A DNA stretch of 64,000 nucleotides from JADJSS01 sp964490845 (GCA_964490845.1 CAZBED010000006.1:1-64000); one strand, 5' to 3'. Shown: positions 8,085-18,315, numbered from the stretch's first letter. A program made the numbers and translations. Notes: a model not told the origin generated them from the letters alone.

Positions 8085-9746
8085 CTATTTTCCTTCGGGA
8101 GGCAGAATATCTTTTCTGATCAGGTAATAACTGCCATCACCTGCATCAACTTTTGAGAAACCAAGCGAATCATACCGTATTAGAAAATCCTGCCAGTCTT
8201 TATCGGTGTGATAATCCCTTTGATTGCTGATATCATTATCCACCACAATAAAATTGAAGTGATGTTGATTCAGGAATTTATAAAAACCGACATTAAAAGT
8301 AACGTTGTTGAATCCGATAAATTTATCAAAATAACTCGTGTTGGCTGATTTGTATTGGGTAAACAAAAGAATGTCACAGTTCAACGACTTAATAGTGTCT
8401 TTGTCGTTTAATTTCAGTTCATTCAGGCGGTTTACTTTGTCAATGATATGCCGGTCCTTGAAGGACTCTTTCAGTAAGCTGTTTTGAGCGGGCAATGGAG
8501 TAATCAGAATAAAAAGAAACGCAACGAAGAATGACAGGTAAGTCAGAATATGGATATTTTTTTGTTCACCTTTAGGAATGCTGACTGTTATGCATAGTAT
8601 AGCAATCAGTGTGGCAAAAGCAGGTAGCTCCAGTGATATATAATGATACCGGGTAGTGATAATCAGAATAGAAAGCGCATTCGGAATTAAGAGCAGTGTA
8701 CAAACCGATAGCACGAAGCAGTTTTTTTTCAGGCGTTGAAAAAACGTATTGAATTGTAGTGTGTATTTGTTGTAATGGTAATAAATAATACCACTTGTTG
8801 AAATCAATAATAAGACTACCGAGAAAACGGATTGCTTAATAAGGGAAACAGGGATAAAGGTTGGTATGATTAAATGAGTAAAAATCCAGATATAGTCCCT
8901 GATATTGGAAAATACATGCTTTAAAAATAAGGCAGGATTCGCCCTCAATGCTTCTGCCGGAGAAGAAACATTTCCGAATGATTCTTTCAGGATGTGAAAC
9001 CAATTGGACCAGGCATTCTCTGATGAATGGTGCCATTTGACATAATTAAGCGCATACGAACTTCCGAATGCCAGGAGCTGCTTGCCGTTCTGGTTTTTAA
9101 AAGGAAACCCAACCCCTAAAGATATCGCAGTGAGAACAACAATCAGGAAAATAAACAGTAATGGTTTTTCCGGTTTACGTCCTTTATAGAATTGATAAAA
9201 GTAGTTGAGGATAATGAACACGAAAAACAACAGAAACGAGATTTTATACTCCGGCCGGATATAGTAGGAGATGAAGAGAAAAAAGGCGATAAGGATATTT
9301 CTGGTTTCTTTATGCAGCCGGGATGCGGATAGTGACAGTATGATAATCTGTACAAGATTCATGAAGATGACTACTTTTGGCGCCATAGGTAAATTGAACT
9401 GGCTGTATAATAACAGGAATGCCAGCAGGAAGGCGAATAAGGGTTCCAGCCTCAGCTTTATCAGGAACCAATACATCGCAACAGGAAACAAGATGGTAAG
9501 AATCTTGAAGTTTAGAAACATCAGGTGCGTGTTGTTGTCGGCAACATGACTTAATAAATAATACCAGGAGGTGTACAACGGTGCATATTCAATATTCAAT
9601 TGCCGTCTGATGCCTGCCAACAGGTAGTTGTGCTCATCCACGAGACAGATGTCCAGTACATCATACAATCCATACGTGAGTCTGAAACAACAAACAAGAA
9701 GTATTGTGAAAAAAAATATGCCCTGCCGTTGTTTTGTCCAGTTCAT
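8085..9746 (-). CDS. Multi-pass membrane protein, GT-C glycosyltransferase-like
   Basis: This 553-residue protein has about ten to twelve hydrophobic segments and an acidic VDEHNY loop after the first membrane helix. It has a soluble C-terminal domain of about 130 residues (from about 425). This is the general plan of GT-C lipid-linked-sugar glycosyltransferases, in which an acidic residue in the first periplasmic loop is catalytic. No signature motif is strong enough to name donor or acceptor. It starts 3 nt after tyrS on the same strand and is probably co-transcribed with it. The partial gene at the right window edge has a similar plan. Confidence 0.6.
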   Translation of the reverse strand: MNWTKQRQGIFFFTILLVCCFRLTYGLYDVLDICLVDEHNYLLAGIRRQLNIEYAPLYTSWYYLLSHVADNNTHLMFLNFKILTILFPVAMYWFLIKLRLEPLFAFLLAFLLLYSQFNLPMAPKVVIFMNLVQIIILSLSASRLHKETRNILIAFFLFISYYIRPEYKISFLLFFVFIILNYFYQFYKGRKPEKPLLFIFLIVVLTAISLGVGFPFKNQNGKQLLAFGSSYALNYVKWHHSSENAWSNWFHILKESFGNVSSPAEALRANPALFLKHVFSNIRDYIWIFTHLIIPTFIPVSLIKQSVFSVVLLLISTSGIIYYHYNKYTLQFNTFFQRLKKNCFVLSVCTLLLIPNALSILIITTRYHYISLELPAFATLIAILCITVSIPKGEQKNIHILTYLSFFVAFLFILITPLPAQNSLLKESFKDRHIIDKVNRLNELKLNDKDTIKSLNCDILLFTQYKSANTSYFDKFIGFNNVTFNVGFYKFLNQHHFNFIVVDNDISNQRDYHTDKDWQDFLIRYDSLGFSKVDAGDGSYYLIRKDILPPEGK

Positions 9747-9748
9747 AA

Positions 9749-11026
9749 TTAGACCACTCTGATTAAGCTGTAATCTTTTTTACCCTTGCGTACCACTAAA
9801 TAATTTCCGTGTATTAAATGGTCGTTGTTAATCATGCCGTTCACATCCGTATATTTTTCCATGTTAAGTGCGATTCCATTGGATTGAACCAGTTTTCTCG
9901 CTTCCCCTTTGGAAGGAAGAATCGATGTTTCCTGCGCAAGAATATCCAGTATATTGATACTTCCGGAAATTTTATCTTTGGAAATTGAATAGGTCGGCAC
10001 GCCGTCAAAAATATCCAGAATCTGCGCGTCATTTAACTGCAATAAATTTTCTCTGGTGGCTTTGCCAAAAAGTATTTCGGAAGCTTTGATGGCCTGGTTT
10101 AAATCCTCCATGCTGTGTACTCTGGCAGTAATTTCTTCCGCCAGCGTCTTTTGAAGGATACGCAGGTGCGGATTGGCGGCCTGCTCCGTTTCCAGGCTTT
10201 CTATCTCTTCTTTTCCTTTCATGGAAAAAACCCGTATCCAGCTTTTTACATCTTCATCGGCGGCATTCAGCCAGAACTGATAAAATTTATAAGGGGATGT
10301 TTTTTTTGCATCCAGCCATACATTGCCGCTTTCTGTTTTTCCGAATTTAGTGCCGTCGGCTTTTTTTATCAGTTGGGTGGTAATAGCATACGCCTCGCCG
10401 CCTTCTTTTTTTCGGATTAGTTCCGTACCCGTGACGATATTACCCCACTGGTCGCTTCCGCCTAACTGCAATTTAACGCCATGGTTCTTCCAGAGATAAT
10501 AAAAGTCATATCCCTGCACCAGCTGATAGCTGAATTCCGTGAAAGACATACCGTTTTCCAGCCGGTTCTGTACGGAGTCTTTTCCCATCATATAGTTTAC
10601 TGTGATATGTTTTCCAACATCCCGGATAAAATCCAGAAAGGAAAAGTTTTTGAACCATTCATAGTTATTGACGATTTCCGCCGAGTGGACACCGCAGTTA
10701 AAGTCGAGGAATTTTTCCAGTTGTTTTCGCTGTCCGTTCAGGTTGTATTGCAGCTCGTCTTCTGTCAGTAGATTCCGTTCAGCACTCTTACCGCTCGGGT
10801 CGCCTACCATACCCGTTGCACCGCCCACCAGCGCTATGGGCTTATGCCCACATTTCTGGAAATGCAGCAACGTCATCACCTGTACCATATTGCCAATACC
10901 CAATGAATCGGAGGTAGGGTCAAAGCCAATATACCCCTTCACCATTTCTTTGTTTAACAATTGTTCGGTTTCCGGCATAATATCGTGCAACATTCCGCGC
11001 CATCTGAGTTCTTCAACAAAATTCAT
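9749..11026 (-). CDS. tyrS: Tyrosine--tRNA ligase
   Basis: TyrRS charges tRNA-Tyr. At 425 residues it shows the class I Rossmann core with IGFDPTSDSL, GGATGMVGDPSGKSAERNL, the tyrosine-binding LVQGYDF and GGSDQWGNI segments, a KFGKT (KMSKS-type) loop, and a C-terminal S4-like RNA-binding domain (about 355-425). The HIGH motif reads GIGN (residues 43-46): the first His is replaced by Gly, encoded by GGT. In characterised TyrRS that His stabilises the transition state of tyrosine activation, so this change is notable. A TATTTTTG box lies upstream (11053-11046). Confidence 0.97.
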   Translation of the reverse strand: MNFVEELRWRGMLHDIMPETEQLLNKEMVKGYIGFDPTSDSLGIGNMVQVMTLLHFQKCGHKPIALVGGATGMVGDPSGKSAERNLLTEDELQYNLNGQRKQLEKFLDFNCGVHSAEIVNNYEWFKNFSFLDFIRDVGKHITVNYMMGKDSVQNRLENGMSFTEFSYQLVQGYDFYYLWKNHGVKLQLGGSDQWGNIVTGTELIRKKEGGEAYAITTQLIKKADGTKFGKTESGNVWLDAKKTSPYKFYQFWLNAADEDVKSWIRVFSMKGKEEIESLETEQAANPHLRILQKTLAEEITARVHSMEDLNQAIKASEILFGKATRENLLQLNDAQILDIFDGVPTYSISKDKISGSINILDILAQETSILPSKGEARKLVQSNGIALNMEKYTDVNGMINNDHLIHGNYLVVRKGKKDYSLIRVV

Positions 11027-11045
11027 TTTAAGTGCTTTCTTTGCG

Positions 11046-11053
11046 CAAAAATA
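11046..11053 (-). promoter_or_regulatory. Promoter -7 box for tyrS
   Basis: The minus strand reads TATTTTTG, an exact TAnnTTTG match, 19 nt before the tyrS ATG. No clear -33 element was seen. Confidence 0.5.
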
Positions 11054-11182
11054 CGAATTGAGTTAAGAGTAATGTGAATAAAAGCAGAATTTTTACGAAT
11101 ATTGAAAAAAACTGTGTTTTACATGGATAAAAAGCGTTGATATTAACTTATATATTACGAAAATTTTGGGTAAATTTACGGT

Positions 11183-11212
11183 TGGACTATATTGATACAA
11201 TACTATTTTTAA
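11183..11212 (+). promoter_or_regulatory. Promoter for the PorV-like/PorU2 unit
   Basis: A TTG (11183-11185) and TATTTTTA (11205-11212) are separated by 19 nt, matching the Bacteroidota -33/-7 arrangement with one mismatch in the -7 box. The start codon follows 18 nt later at 11231. Confidence 0.5.
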
Positions 11213-11230
11213 TGAATCGTTTTAATTAAC

Positions 11231-12436
11231 ATGATGCGAAAACTCAAAAAAGAACTGCTTTCTGTTATTCTATTCAGTTGTTTGCCCTTCCTTACTATTG
11301 CTCAGACGACCCCCAAATACAGCAACGACTTTATGTATATTGGTGTCGGAGCACACAATTTCGGAGTGGGTAATGCCGTAGTGGCAACAACGAATGACAT
11401 AACGGCAGGATACTGGAATCCGGCAGGGCTTGTCCGTATTCCAACGAATATTCAGTTCAGTTTTATGCATAATGAGTATTTCGCCGGTATTGCTAAATTT
11501 GATTATGCAGGAATTGCGTTTCCCTTAGACAGCAACAAACACGCTTTTGCCATCAACTTTATGCGATTCGGGGTGGACGATATTCCAAACACACTAAACT
11601 TGCTGGATGCGGACGGTTCTATCAATTATGACAATGTCCGTAGCTTTTCAGTCGGTAATTATGGTATTCTGTTGTCTTATGCACGCACCATTATTCCCAA
11701 TTTATCTATCGGGGTTACAGCCAAGGTGGTACATAACAGGGCCGGTGGATTTGCAAAATCCTGGGGATTCGGGATGGATGTAGGAGCCATGTATACCATT
11801 AAAGACTGGAAGATTGGATTAACCGTCAAAGACATTACAACGACGTTCAATGCCTGGTCGTTTAAGTTTACAGATAAAGAAAAAGAGATATTGGCGCAAA
11901 CGGATAACGTTATTCCTAAAAGTTCTACGGAGATTACGCTCCCGCGAATACAGTTCGGAGTGGCTTATTGCAAAACGTTCAAAGATAAAATTGAACTGAC
12001 CGCTTCTTTGGATTGGGAATTAACGACTGACGGAAAAAGAAATACACTGATATCAACCCGGAAGGTCAGCTTAGATCCCAGAATCGGAGTAGAACTCGGG
12101 CTTTGGAAAATATTTTATATCCGGGGAGGTGTCAATAATTTTCAGAGAGAAGTCAATATAAAAACAGGAAAAAAAGTTTTTACGGTTCAGCCAAATCTGG
12201 GCGTCGGACTGCGTTTCAGAAATATCGTTTTTGTTGATTATTCCTACACGGATGTTGGAAAGGCATCCGAAAGCCAATATTCGCATGTGGTTTCATTAAA
12301 GGTTGGTATCAATAAACGCAAACGCAAACCCAATGCTGAACTGATAAATGCGCCTGAACCTGAACCGGAAAAAATTATAACGCCGGCAGAACAGACGCCG
12401 GCACCTGTATCACCTGAGCAAAATAAGGCAGAATGA
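11231..12436 (+). CDS. PorV/PorQ-family outer-membrane protein
   Basis: This 401-residue barrel has a signal peptide (LLSVILFSCLPFLTIAQ) and the N-terminal family pattern FMYIGVGAHNFGVGNAVVATTNDITAGYWNPAGL shared by PorV (LptO) and PorQ. In the type IX system, PorV carries cargo from the translocon to the surface attachment complex. The C-terminal 30 residues are a Pro/Glu-rich tail beyond the barrel. Its stop overlaps the start of the next gene (ATGA at 12433-12436), so it is translationally coupled to the C25 peptidase, as expected for a PorV-type partner of a PorU-type protein. Whether it is the main PorV or a dedicated paralogue cannot be decided here. Confidence 0.85.
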   Translation: MMRKLKKELLSVILFSCLPFLTIAQTTPKYSNDFMYIGVGAHNFGVGNAVVATTNDITAGYWNPAGLVRIPTNIQFSFMHNEYFAGIAKFDYAGIAFPLDSNKHAFAINFMRFGVDDIPNTLNLLDADGSINYDNVRSFSVGNYGILLSYARTIIPNLSIGVTAKVVHNRAGGFAKSWGFGMDVGAMYTIKDWKIGLTVKDITTTFNAWSFKFTDKEKEILAQTDNVIPKSSTEITLPRIQFGVAYCKTFKDKIELTASLDWELTTDGKRNTLISTRKVSLDPRIGVELGLWKIFYIRGGVNNFQREVNIKTGKKVFTVQPNLGVGLRFRNIVFVDYSYTDVGKASESQYSHVVSLKVGINKRKRKPNAELINAPEPEPEKIITPAEQTPAPVSPEQNKAE

Positions 12437-15400
12437 TAAAGAGAGCAGCATATATTATTTTACTGTTGAGTTGCTTTACCCTGTCAAAAGCGCAACCCTA
12501 CGGCAATGAATGGATTGACTATTCCAAAGTCTATTATAAGTTTAAGCTCGGCAAAACCAGTTTATACAGAATCTCCTATTCTACTCTGTCGGCGCTTGGA
12601 ATTCCTAACAGTCAACTCCGAGGAACTGACTTTAAGATTATTCGAAATGGACAGGAGGTTCCGTTGTATGTATCTTCCAACGGTCAGTTTGGTGCCAGTG
12701 ATTATATTGAATTTTACGGAGAAAAGAATGACGGAAAACCGGATTCCGCATTATATAAAAATCCCAATAATCAACCTACCACGCTGTATAATATCTTCAG
12801 TGATACCGCTACTTTGTTTCTGACGCTGGATCCGTTCAGTATTAATGCCCGCATTATTCAGCAAAATAACGATATAGGATTACCGCCGCCAAAAGAAGAG
12901 TATTGTTATCATACAGTCAGTACCTACGGAACGGGGATTACCCCTGGTATTCCGGCTTCTCCCTATTTCCGGCAGTTATACAATTCGGACTTTGATATCG
13001 GTGAAGGTTTTTCTTTAGGGGAGCTAATCGGGGAAAACGGGTCAATGAAATTCCTGGTGCCCAATTATGTATATAAGAGTCCCGATGTTGATGCTTATCT
13101 GACTTCCAGAATCACATTTTTTGAAGGGCCTCATAAGATGAGAACAAGAAGGTCAACATTGTTTGATACGACGGAATTCTACTTTGGCCCGGGTGTCAGG
13201 ACGTTTAATTATACGTTCAAGAGCCAGATAATGGAAAATGGTGTGGAAGGCGCCGGATTTTCGTTCACTGACTTGCAGACAAGCGCCTCCAAGTCTTATC
13301 TGGTGGGTGCTTCCGTTCAATATCCACGATTATTCAATTTTGAAAATCAATCCAAATTTGAATTCGGTATACTCAAAAAAGAGGGCGTATATTTTGAAAT
13401 CAGAAACTATAATAACCTTGGCACCAATCCGGTGCTCTATGATTTGAAAAATAATTACCGCTATGTGGGAGTAGTGGATTCAGTGGTCAAGTTCAATCTG
13501 GGGGCTACAGTAAAAGATAAGGACAAGCTGTTATTGTCCTCACAGGCGGTAACGGACATACCTTATATTACCAGCATATCACCGGTTACCTTTACCAGTT
13601 TTCTCAATTCAGCCAGACAGGGAAATTATCTGATTATCACCAATAAAAAATTAAAATCCAGTGTTAACGGAACAAACTATGTAGAAGAGTACAGAAAATA
13701 CAGGTCGTCGGTAAGCGGAGGAGGCTATAATGCTCAGGTCTATTATATCGATGAATTAAATGATCAGTTCGCCTATGGCATAAGCCAGCATCCGCTGGCC
13801 ATTCGTAATTTTGTAAATTTTGCTCTGGATAAATTCACAGACAAGCCGCAGTTGGTCTTTATTATCGGTAATGGTTTTGAATACACATATAGTTTCCGCA
13901 ATCAGGGTATTATTGACAGAGGTTTGGTTCAGACCTACGGTGAGCCGGCGTCTGATAATTTATTGACGGCCAGATCCGGATCACTTAATTATCCGCAAAT
14001 AGGAATAGGCAGGCTCGCAGCGCTGAGAGGCGATGATATAAAAGTATATTTAGACAAGGTGACGGAATATGAAACGATACAGAATGATACTTCCGGCCTT
14101 TCCCAAACGCCGTTTAATAAATCCTGGATGAAGAATGTTCTTCATCTGGGCGGTGGTAATAATAATTTTGAACAACAACTTTTCAGGTCTTATCTGGAAA
14201 ATTATAAGGATGTCATTGAGTCTCCGAGATATGGCGCGAGAGTGGCCAGTTTATTTAAGAATACAACGGATCCGATACAGATTGCCCAAAACATATTTCT
14301 CGATTCATTAATTAATACAGGTGTTTCGCTTATCACTTTCTTTGGTCACTCTTCAACGACTACGCTTGATTTTAATCTCGAACCTGAACGTTTTGACAAT
14401 AAAGGCAAATATCATCTGATGCTTTCAAACGGATGTTTTGTCGGCAGCATATTCCTGGATCCTTTGTATACAAACACGTACAGCAGCAGGTTTGTATTGA
14501 CGCCTAATAAAGCAGCAATAGGATATATCGCGCCTATCACTTATGCCATATCCTCTAATCTGAATGCTTATTCCACCGAGTTTTATAACAGGTTTTCCAA
14601 TACCATGTATAATGAACGTATCGGAGATATATTAAAAGAAACAACCAAACGCCTCGTTCAAAACGGTGGGGATTTGAATCCTATGATTGGCCATCAGATG
14701 ATTTATCACGGTGACCCGGGGCTAAGGATTAACTCACACTCTAAGCCGGATTATTATATTGATCAGTCCAGTATTGTTTTTGAGCCTCAAAATATCAATG
14801 CGGCAACAGATTCATTTTTAATAAAGGTGGTTGTGAAAAACTTAGGAGCCGCAGTTCCGGATTTATATGTAGTCAATGTTGACAGAGTTTTTCCAAACGG
14901 CCAGATTCAGTCAACGAAAATTACGCTGCCAAGTGCCAGAAATGTTGACACCGTTTATCTGTGGGTTCAATCAGACCGGCTGAATGGTCCGGGATTGAAT
15001 ACTTTTAAAATTAAGGTGGATTATACGGATGCAATTGCCGAATATTCTGAAACAAATAATGAAGTTACTGTCACCAAGCTTATACAGGCCGATGACATTA
15101 TCCCAATTTTCCCTTATGAATTCTGCATGGTAAACGACCCGAATACAGAGTTGGTGTTCTCTACGGCCAGCCCCTTTGCAAGTCCGAAACAATACCTGTT
15201 TCAGATTGATACAACACAGTTTTTTAACAGCCCCTTGCTGACACAGATACGCATGACACAACCGGGTGCCACCATAAAATGGAAACCTACTATTCCGCTT
15301 CTTCAGAATAAAGTATATTACTGGCGTGGAACATTGGATACTGTACCGGGTAGTCCGGCAAACTGGAAAACCAGCTCATTCCTATACAATACATCCTTAT

Positions 15401-17433
15401 CGACAGGATGGAACCAATCGCATTATTTTCAATATCTGAGAAATTCATTTAGCACACTGAATTTAAAGAATGACAGAATATTTCATTATCCAAACACCAC
15501 CAGAGAGTTAAAAATAAAAAACATGTTGCAGTATGACCAGGAGGTAGTGGTCTATTGGGATGGTTATCTGATTGCAAGAAATGCCTGGTCGAGACGAGGA
15601 TTTATTTTCTTTGTATATGATGCCAATACAGGGCAAAACTGGCAAACCTATCAGATTGGCAATACCTGCAGGGGGCCGTATGATGACATAACCTGCAACC
15701 GCTATCCTACTAATGTTATCGAGTTTATCACAAATGACTTAAATACTGGCAAGCAGGAAAGGCAGCATGTTATAGATTTTATCAATTCCATACCCTGCAA
15801 TGCTTATGTGTTAGGGTATAGCTTCTTTAATGCAGCCTATTCACAGTGGTCAACGGACAGTACGCAACCGGGAGATATCACACTCTTTAAAGCCTTTGAA
15901 GATTTAGGTGTTTCTAAAATAAGACAACAACAGGACAATGTGCCTTTCTCCTTCTTTGTTCAGAAATGTAATCCATCCTTCAATCCGATACAGATACAAA
16001 GATTCCCGCCACAAATTATCGATACATCTTTTACATTTAGCGGAACATGGACAAAAGGAAATATGGAATCTACCATAATTGGCCCGGCCAAAGAATGGAA
16101 AGACTTTAGTATGGACTGGCATTCACTGGAGCCCAACTCTTTTGACGGAGGAACGGTGAATTTATACGGATACGATACCATTGGCGTCAGGACATTGCTT
16201 AGAGATGACCTTTTTAAAGGGACCGTCACCCCACTGTCGATTGATGCAAAACGCTACCCGTTTCTGCAAATGCAATGGCTGACAAGAGATGATTCATTAG
16301 GAACCCCTCCGCAGATGGATCACTGGAGATTGTATTATGATAAAGCACCGGAAGCAGTGGTGAATCCAACCATACATTTTGCAAAATCCAGAGATACAAT
16401 TTTGTCCGGGGAGAATTTCAACATGTCAGTTGCCGTTGAAAATGTCACTCCAATTAATATGGATAGCTTACTGGTGCGTTTTATTATTAAAACAGCATCT
16501 AATAATATTACGACCATTTACAAAAGGTTTGCTCCCTTACCCGGAAAGTCAAGTTATAATATTGAATTCAATTATGATTTCCCGGGATTTAATTTCTTTG
16601 GGTTGAATTATATTACCGTTGAGGTAAATCCGGATGAAGACCAGCCGGAACAATTTCACTTCAACAACTTTGCGGAGTTTACAGTCTTTGTTGATAAAGA
16701 CCGGATTAATCCTTTGTTTGATGTGACGTTTGATGGCCGTCATATAACAGACGGAGAATATGTTTCTTCCAGTCCTGAAATTCTTTTCAGGCTGAAGGAT
16801 GAAAATAAATATCTGGCTCTGAATGATACGTCCGAATTCCTTATTTACATGTTTTATCCGAATGATCCGACCAATCCTGTACAGATTGCCCGTAATCAGG
16901 CGGATGTCACTTATATTCCTGCGAATCCTGCGAATCTGACCAGAAACAATGAAGCCCGCATGATTTATAAACCGACATTGCCTGATGGTACCTATGAAAT
17001 CCGTGCCCAGGGAATTGACAGAAGTAAAAACGATGCCGGAAAGTATGATTACCGTATTAAGTTCAAAGTGGATTCCAAGCCATCCATTACTAATGTTTTG
17101 AACTATCCGAATCCGTTCTCTACTTCCACTCAGTTTGTATTTACCATTACGGGTGCAGTGGTTCCTGAACAATTAGTCATTCAAATATTCAGCGCCAGCG
17201 GCAAAGTGGTCAAAGAAATCACCCGCGAAGAATTAGGCAATCTGCATATCGGTAACAACCTGACAGATTATAAATGGGATGGTACGGATAACTATGGTGA
17301 CCGACTGGCGAATGGGGTGTATTTCTACAGGGTGATGACCAGAAATATAGATGGAACCACTACTGAAATTAAACAATCCAATATTGATAAATATTTTAAA
17401 CACGGATACGGTAAATTATACATTATCCGTTAA
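12433..17433 (+). CDS. porU2: C25 cysteine peptidase, type IX sortase PorU2-like
   Basis: The 1666-residue protein has a signal peptide (IILLLSCFTLSKAQ) and beta-rich N-terminal domains. A caspase-like C25 peptidase domain (about 390-760) carries the catalytic His (FFGHSS, His639) and Cys (SNGCFVG, Cys668). A CARDB-like Ig domain (about 770-880), further beta domains and a C-terminal FlgD-like sorting domain (NYPNPFS to the GVYFYRV strand) follow. This plan and length fit the long PorU2 type rather than the roughly 1150-residue PorU. PorU-type enzymes cut the C-terminal signal of type IX cargo and attach the cargo to surface lipopolysaccharide. The gene overlaps the PorV-like gene by 4 nt and ends at a terminator. 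Confidence 0.82.
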   Translation: MIKRAAYIILLLSCFTLSKAQPYGNEWIDYSKVYYKFKLGKTSLYRISYSTLSALGIPNSQLRGTDFKIIRNGQEVPLYVSSNGQFGASDYIEFYGEKNDGKPDSALYKNPNNQPTTLYNIFSDTATLFLTLDPFSINARIIQQNNDIGLPPPKEEYCYHTVSTYGTGITPGIPASPYFRQLYNSDFDIGEGFSLGELIGENGSMKFLVPNYVYKSPDVDAYLTSRITFFEGPHKMRTRRSTLFDTTEFYFGPGVRTFNYTFKSQIMENGVEGAGFSFTDLQTSASKSYLVGASVQYPRLFNFENQSKFEFGILKKEGVYFEIRNYNNLGTNPVLYDLKNNYRYVGVVDSVVKFNLGATVKDKDKLLLSSQAVTDIPYITSISPVTFTSFLNSARQGNYLIITNKKLKSSVNGTNYVEEYRKYRSSVSGGGYNAQVYYIDELNDQFAYGISQHPLAIRNFVNFALDKFTDKPQLVFIIGNGFEYTYSFRNQGIIDRGLVQTYGEPASDNLLTARSGSLNYPQIGIGRLAALRGDDIKVYLDKVTEYETIQNDTSGLSQTPFNKSWMKNVLHLGGGNNNFEQQLFRSYLENYKDVIESPRYGARVASLFKNTTDPIQIAQNIFLDSLINTGVSLITFFGHSSTTTLDFNLEPERFDNKGKYHLMLSNGCFVGSIFLDPLYTNTYSSRFVLTPNKAAIGYIAPITYAISSNLNAYSTEFYNRFSNTMYNERIGDILKETTKRLVQNGGDLNPMIGHQMIYHGDPGLRINSHSKPDYYIDQSSIVFEPQNINAATDSFLIKVVVKNLGAAVPDLYVVNVDRVFPNGQIQSTKITLPSARNVDTVYLWVQSDRLNGPGLNTFKIKVDYTDAIAEYSETNNEVTVTKLIQADDIIPIFPYEFCMVNDPNTELVFSTASPFASPKQYLFQIDTTQFFNSPLLTQIRMTQPGATIKWKPTIPLLQNKVYYWRGTLDTVPGSPANWKTSSFLYNTSLSTGWNQSHYFQYLRNSFSTLNLKNDRIFHYPNTTRELKIKNMLQYDQEVVVYWDGYLIARNAWSRRGFIFFVYDANTGQNWQTYQIGNTCRGPYDDITCNRYPTNVIEFITNDLNTGKQERQHVIDFINSIPCNAYVLGYSFFNAAYSQWSTDSTQPGDITLFKAFEDLGVSKIRQQQDNVPFSFFVQKCNPSFNPIQIQRFPPQIIDTSFTFSGTWTKGNMESTIIGPAKEWKDFSMDWHSLEPNSFDGGTVNLYGYDTIGVRTLLRDDLFKGTVTPLSIDAKRYPFLQMQWLTRDDSLGTPPQMDHWRLYYDKAPEAVVNPTIHFAKSRDTILSGENFNMSVAVENVTPINMDSLLVRFIIKTASNNITTIYKRFAPLPGKSSYNIEFNYDFPGFNFFGLNYITVEVNPDEDQPEQFHFNNFAEFTVFVDKDRINPLFDVTFDGRHITDGEYVSSSPEILFRLKDENKYLALNDTSEFLIYMFYPNDPTNPVQIARNQADVTYIPANPANLTRNNEARMIYKPTLPDGTYEIRAQGIDRSKNDAGKYDYRIKFKVDSKPSITNVLNYPNPFSTSTQFVFTITGAVVPEQLVIQIFSASGKVVKEITREELGNLHIGNNLTDYKWDGTDNYGDRLANGVYFYRVMTRNIDGTTTEIKQSNIDKYFKHGYGKLYIIR

Positions 17434-17453
17434 GAATATAGTTTAATGGTAAC

Positions 17454-17483
17454 AAGGCTAATCCGGCGGGGTTAGCTTTTTTT
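17454..17483 (+). terminator. Rho-independent terminator after porU2
   Basis: AAGGCTAATCC pairs with GGGTTAGCTTT (two G-U wobbles) around a GGCG loop and is followed by a run of T. It begins 20 nt after the porU2 stop and ends 8 nt before the next start. Confidence 0.75.
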
Positions 17484-17491
17484 GTAAAAGT

Positions 17492-18277
17492 ATGTTTATG
17501 TATAAGATGTATCAGATTGATGCCTTTACCGATAAAGTGTTTAAAGGTAATCCGGCAGCGGTGGTTCCGCTTGAGGAATGGCTGCCAACAGCAGTAATGC
17601 AACAGGTTGCGGCAGAGAACAATTTGGCGGAAACGGCCTTTTTTGTGAAAGAAGGAGAACGGTATCACATCAAATGGTTTACGCCGACAGTCGAGATTGA
17701 ATTGTGCGGTCATGCGACTCTGGCTTCGGCCTTTGTAATCTATAATTATTTGAATTATGATAAAAATGAGATCCGTTTTACCTGTCAGGTAGGAGATTTA
17801 TTCGTGACTAAAAAGGAAGATTGGATTGTATTGAATTTTCCGTCAATTGAAACAACCGTTATAAAAAACATTCCGGCGGTATTAGCGCAGGCCATTGGTA
17901 TGCACCCCGTGGCATTATATGATTCGAAAACAAAATGGATGGCCCTCTTGCCGGACGAGACCTCCGTAGCGGATTGTCAGCCTGATTTCAGTTTAATGAA
18001 TCAGTTGGAAAAAAATCTGATAATTACCGCGAAAGGAAAAGAAGTGGATTTTGTTTCCCGCTTTTTCGCGCCGCAATCAGGTATCAATGAAGATCCGGTA
18101 ACAGGTTCTGCGCATTCTGTATTGATTCCGTTTTGGGCCAAAAAATTAAATAAGATGGAAATGACTGCAGTCCAGTTGTCTGAACGAACCGGCTTTCTAA
18201 AATGCAGATATCTGGATGATAGGGTGGAAATGAGCGGTCAGGCGGTTTGTTATATGATTGGAGATATTTTTATCTGA
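17492..18277 (+). CDS. PhzF-family enzyme
   Basis: The 261-residue product has the PhzF/diaminopimelate-epimerase-like fold signature. It shows YQIDAFTDKVFKGNPAAVVPL at the start, the catalytic Glu in NLAETAFF (Glu47), CGHATLASAFV in the first lobe and a GINEDPVTGSAH segment in the second. PhzF itself isomerises an intermediate of phenazine synthesis, but most homologues outside phenazine clusters have unknown substrates, and no phenazine genes lie here. Start candidates are ATG 17492, 17498 and 17507; the last would begin MYQIDAF, the usual family start. Confidence 0.9.
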   Translation: MFMYKMYQIDAFTDKVFKGNPAAVVPLEEWLPTAVMQQVAAENNLAETAFFVKEGERYHIKWFTPTVEIELCGHATLASAFVIYNYLNYDKNEIRFTCQVGDLFVTKKEDWIVLNFPSIETTVIKNIPAVLAQAIGMHPVALYDSKTKWMALLPDETSVADCQPDFSLMNQLEKNLIITAKGKEVDFVSRFFAPQSGINEDPVTGSAHSVLIPFWAKKLNKMEMTAVQLSERTGFLKCRYLDDRVEMSGQAVCYMIGDIFI

Positions 18278-18315
18278 AGTACATACCAGTTAATAGTGAT
18301 GTTTCCTATCTTAGT

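Noticed and set aside
16549..17172. 207-codon minus-strand frame inside porU2
   Set aside because: It lies wholly antisense to a well-supported coding region and resembles no known protein.
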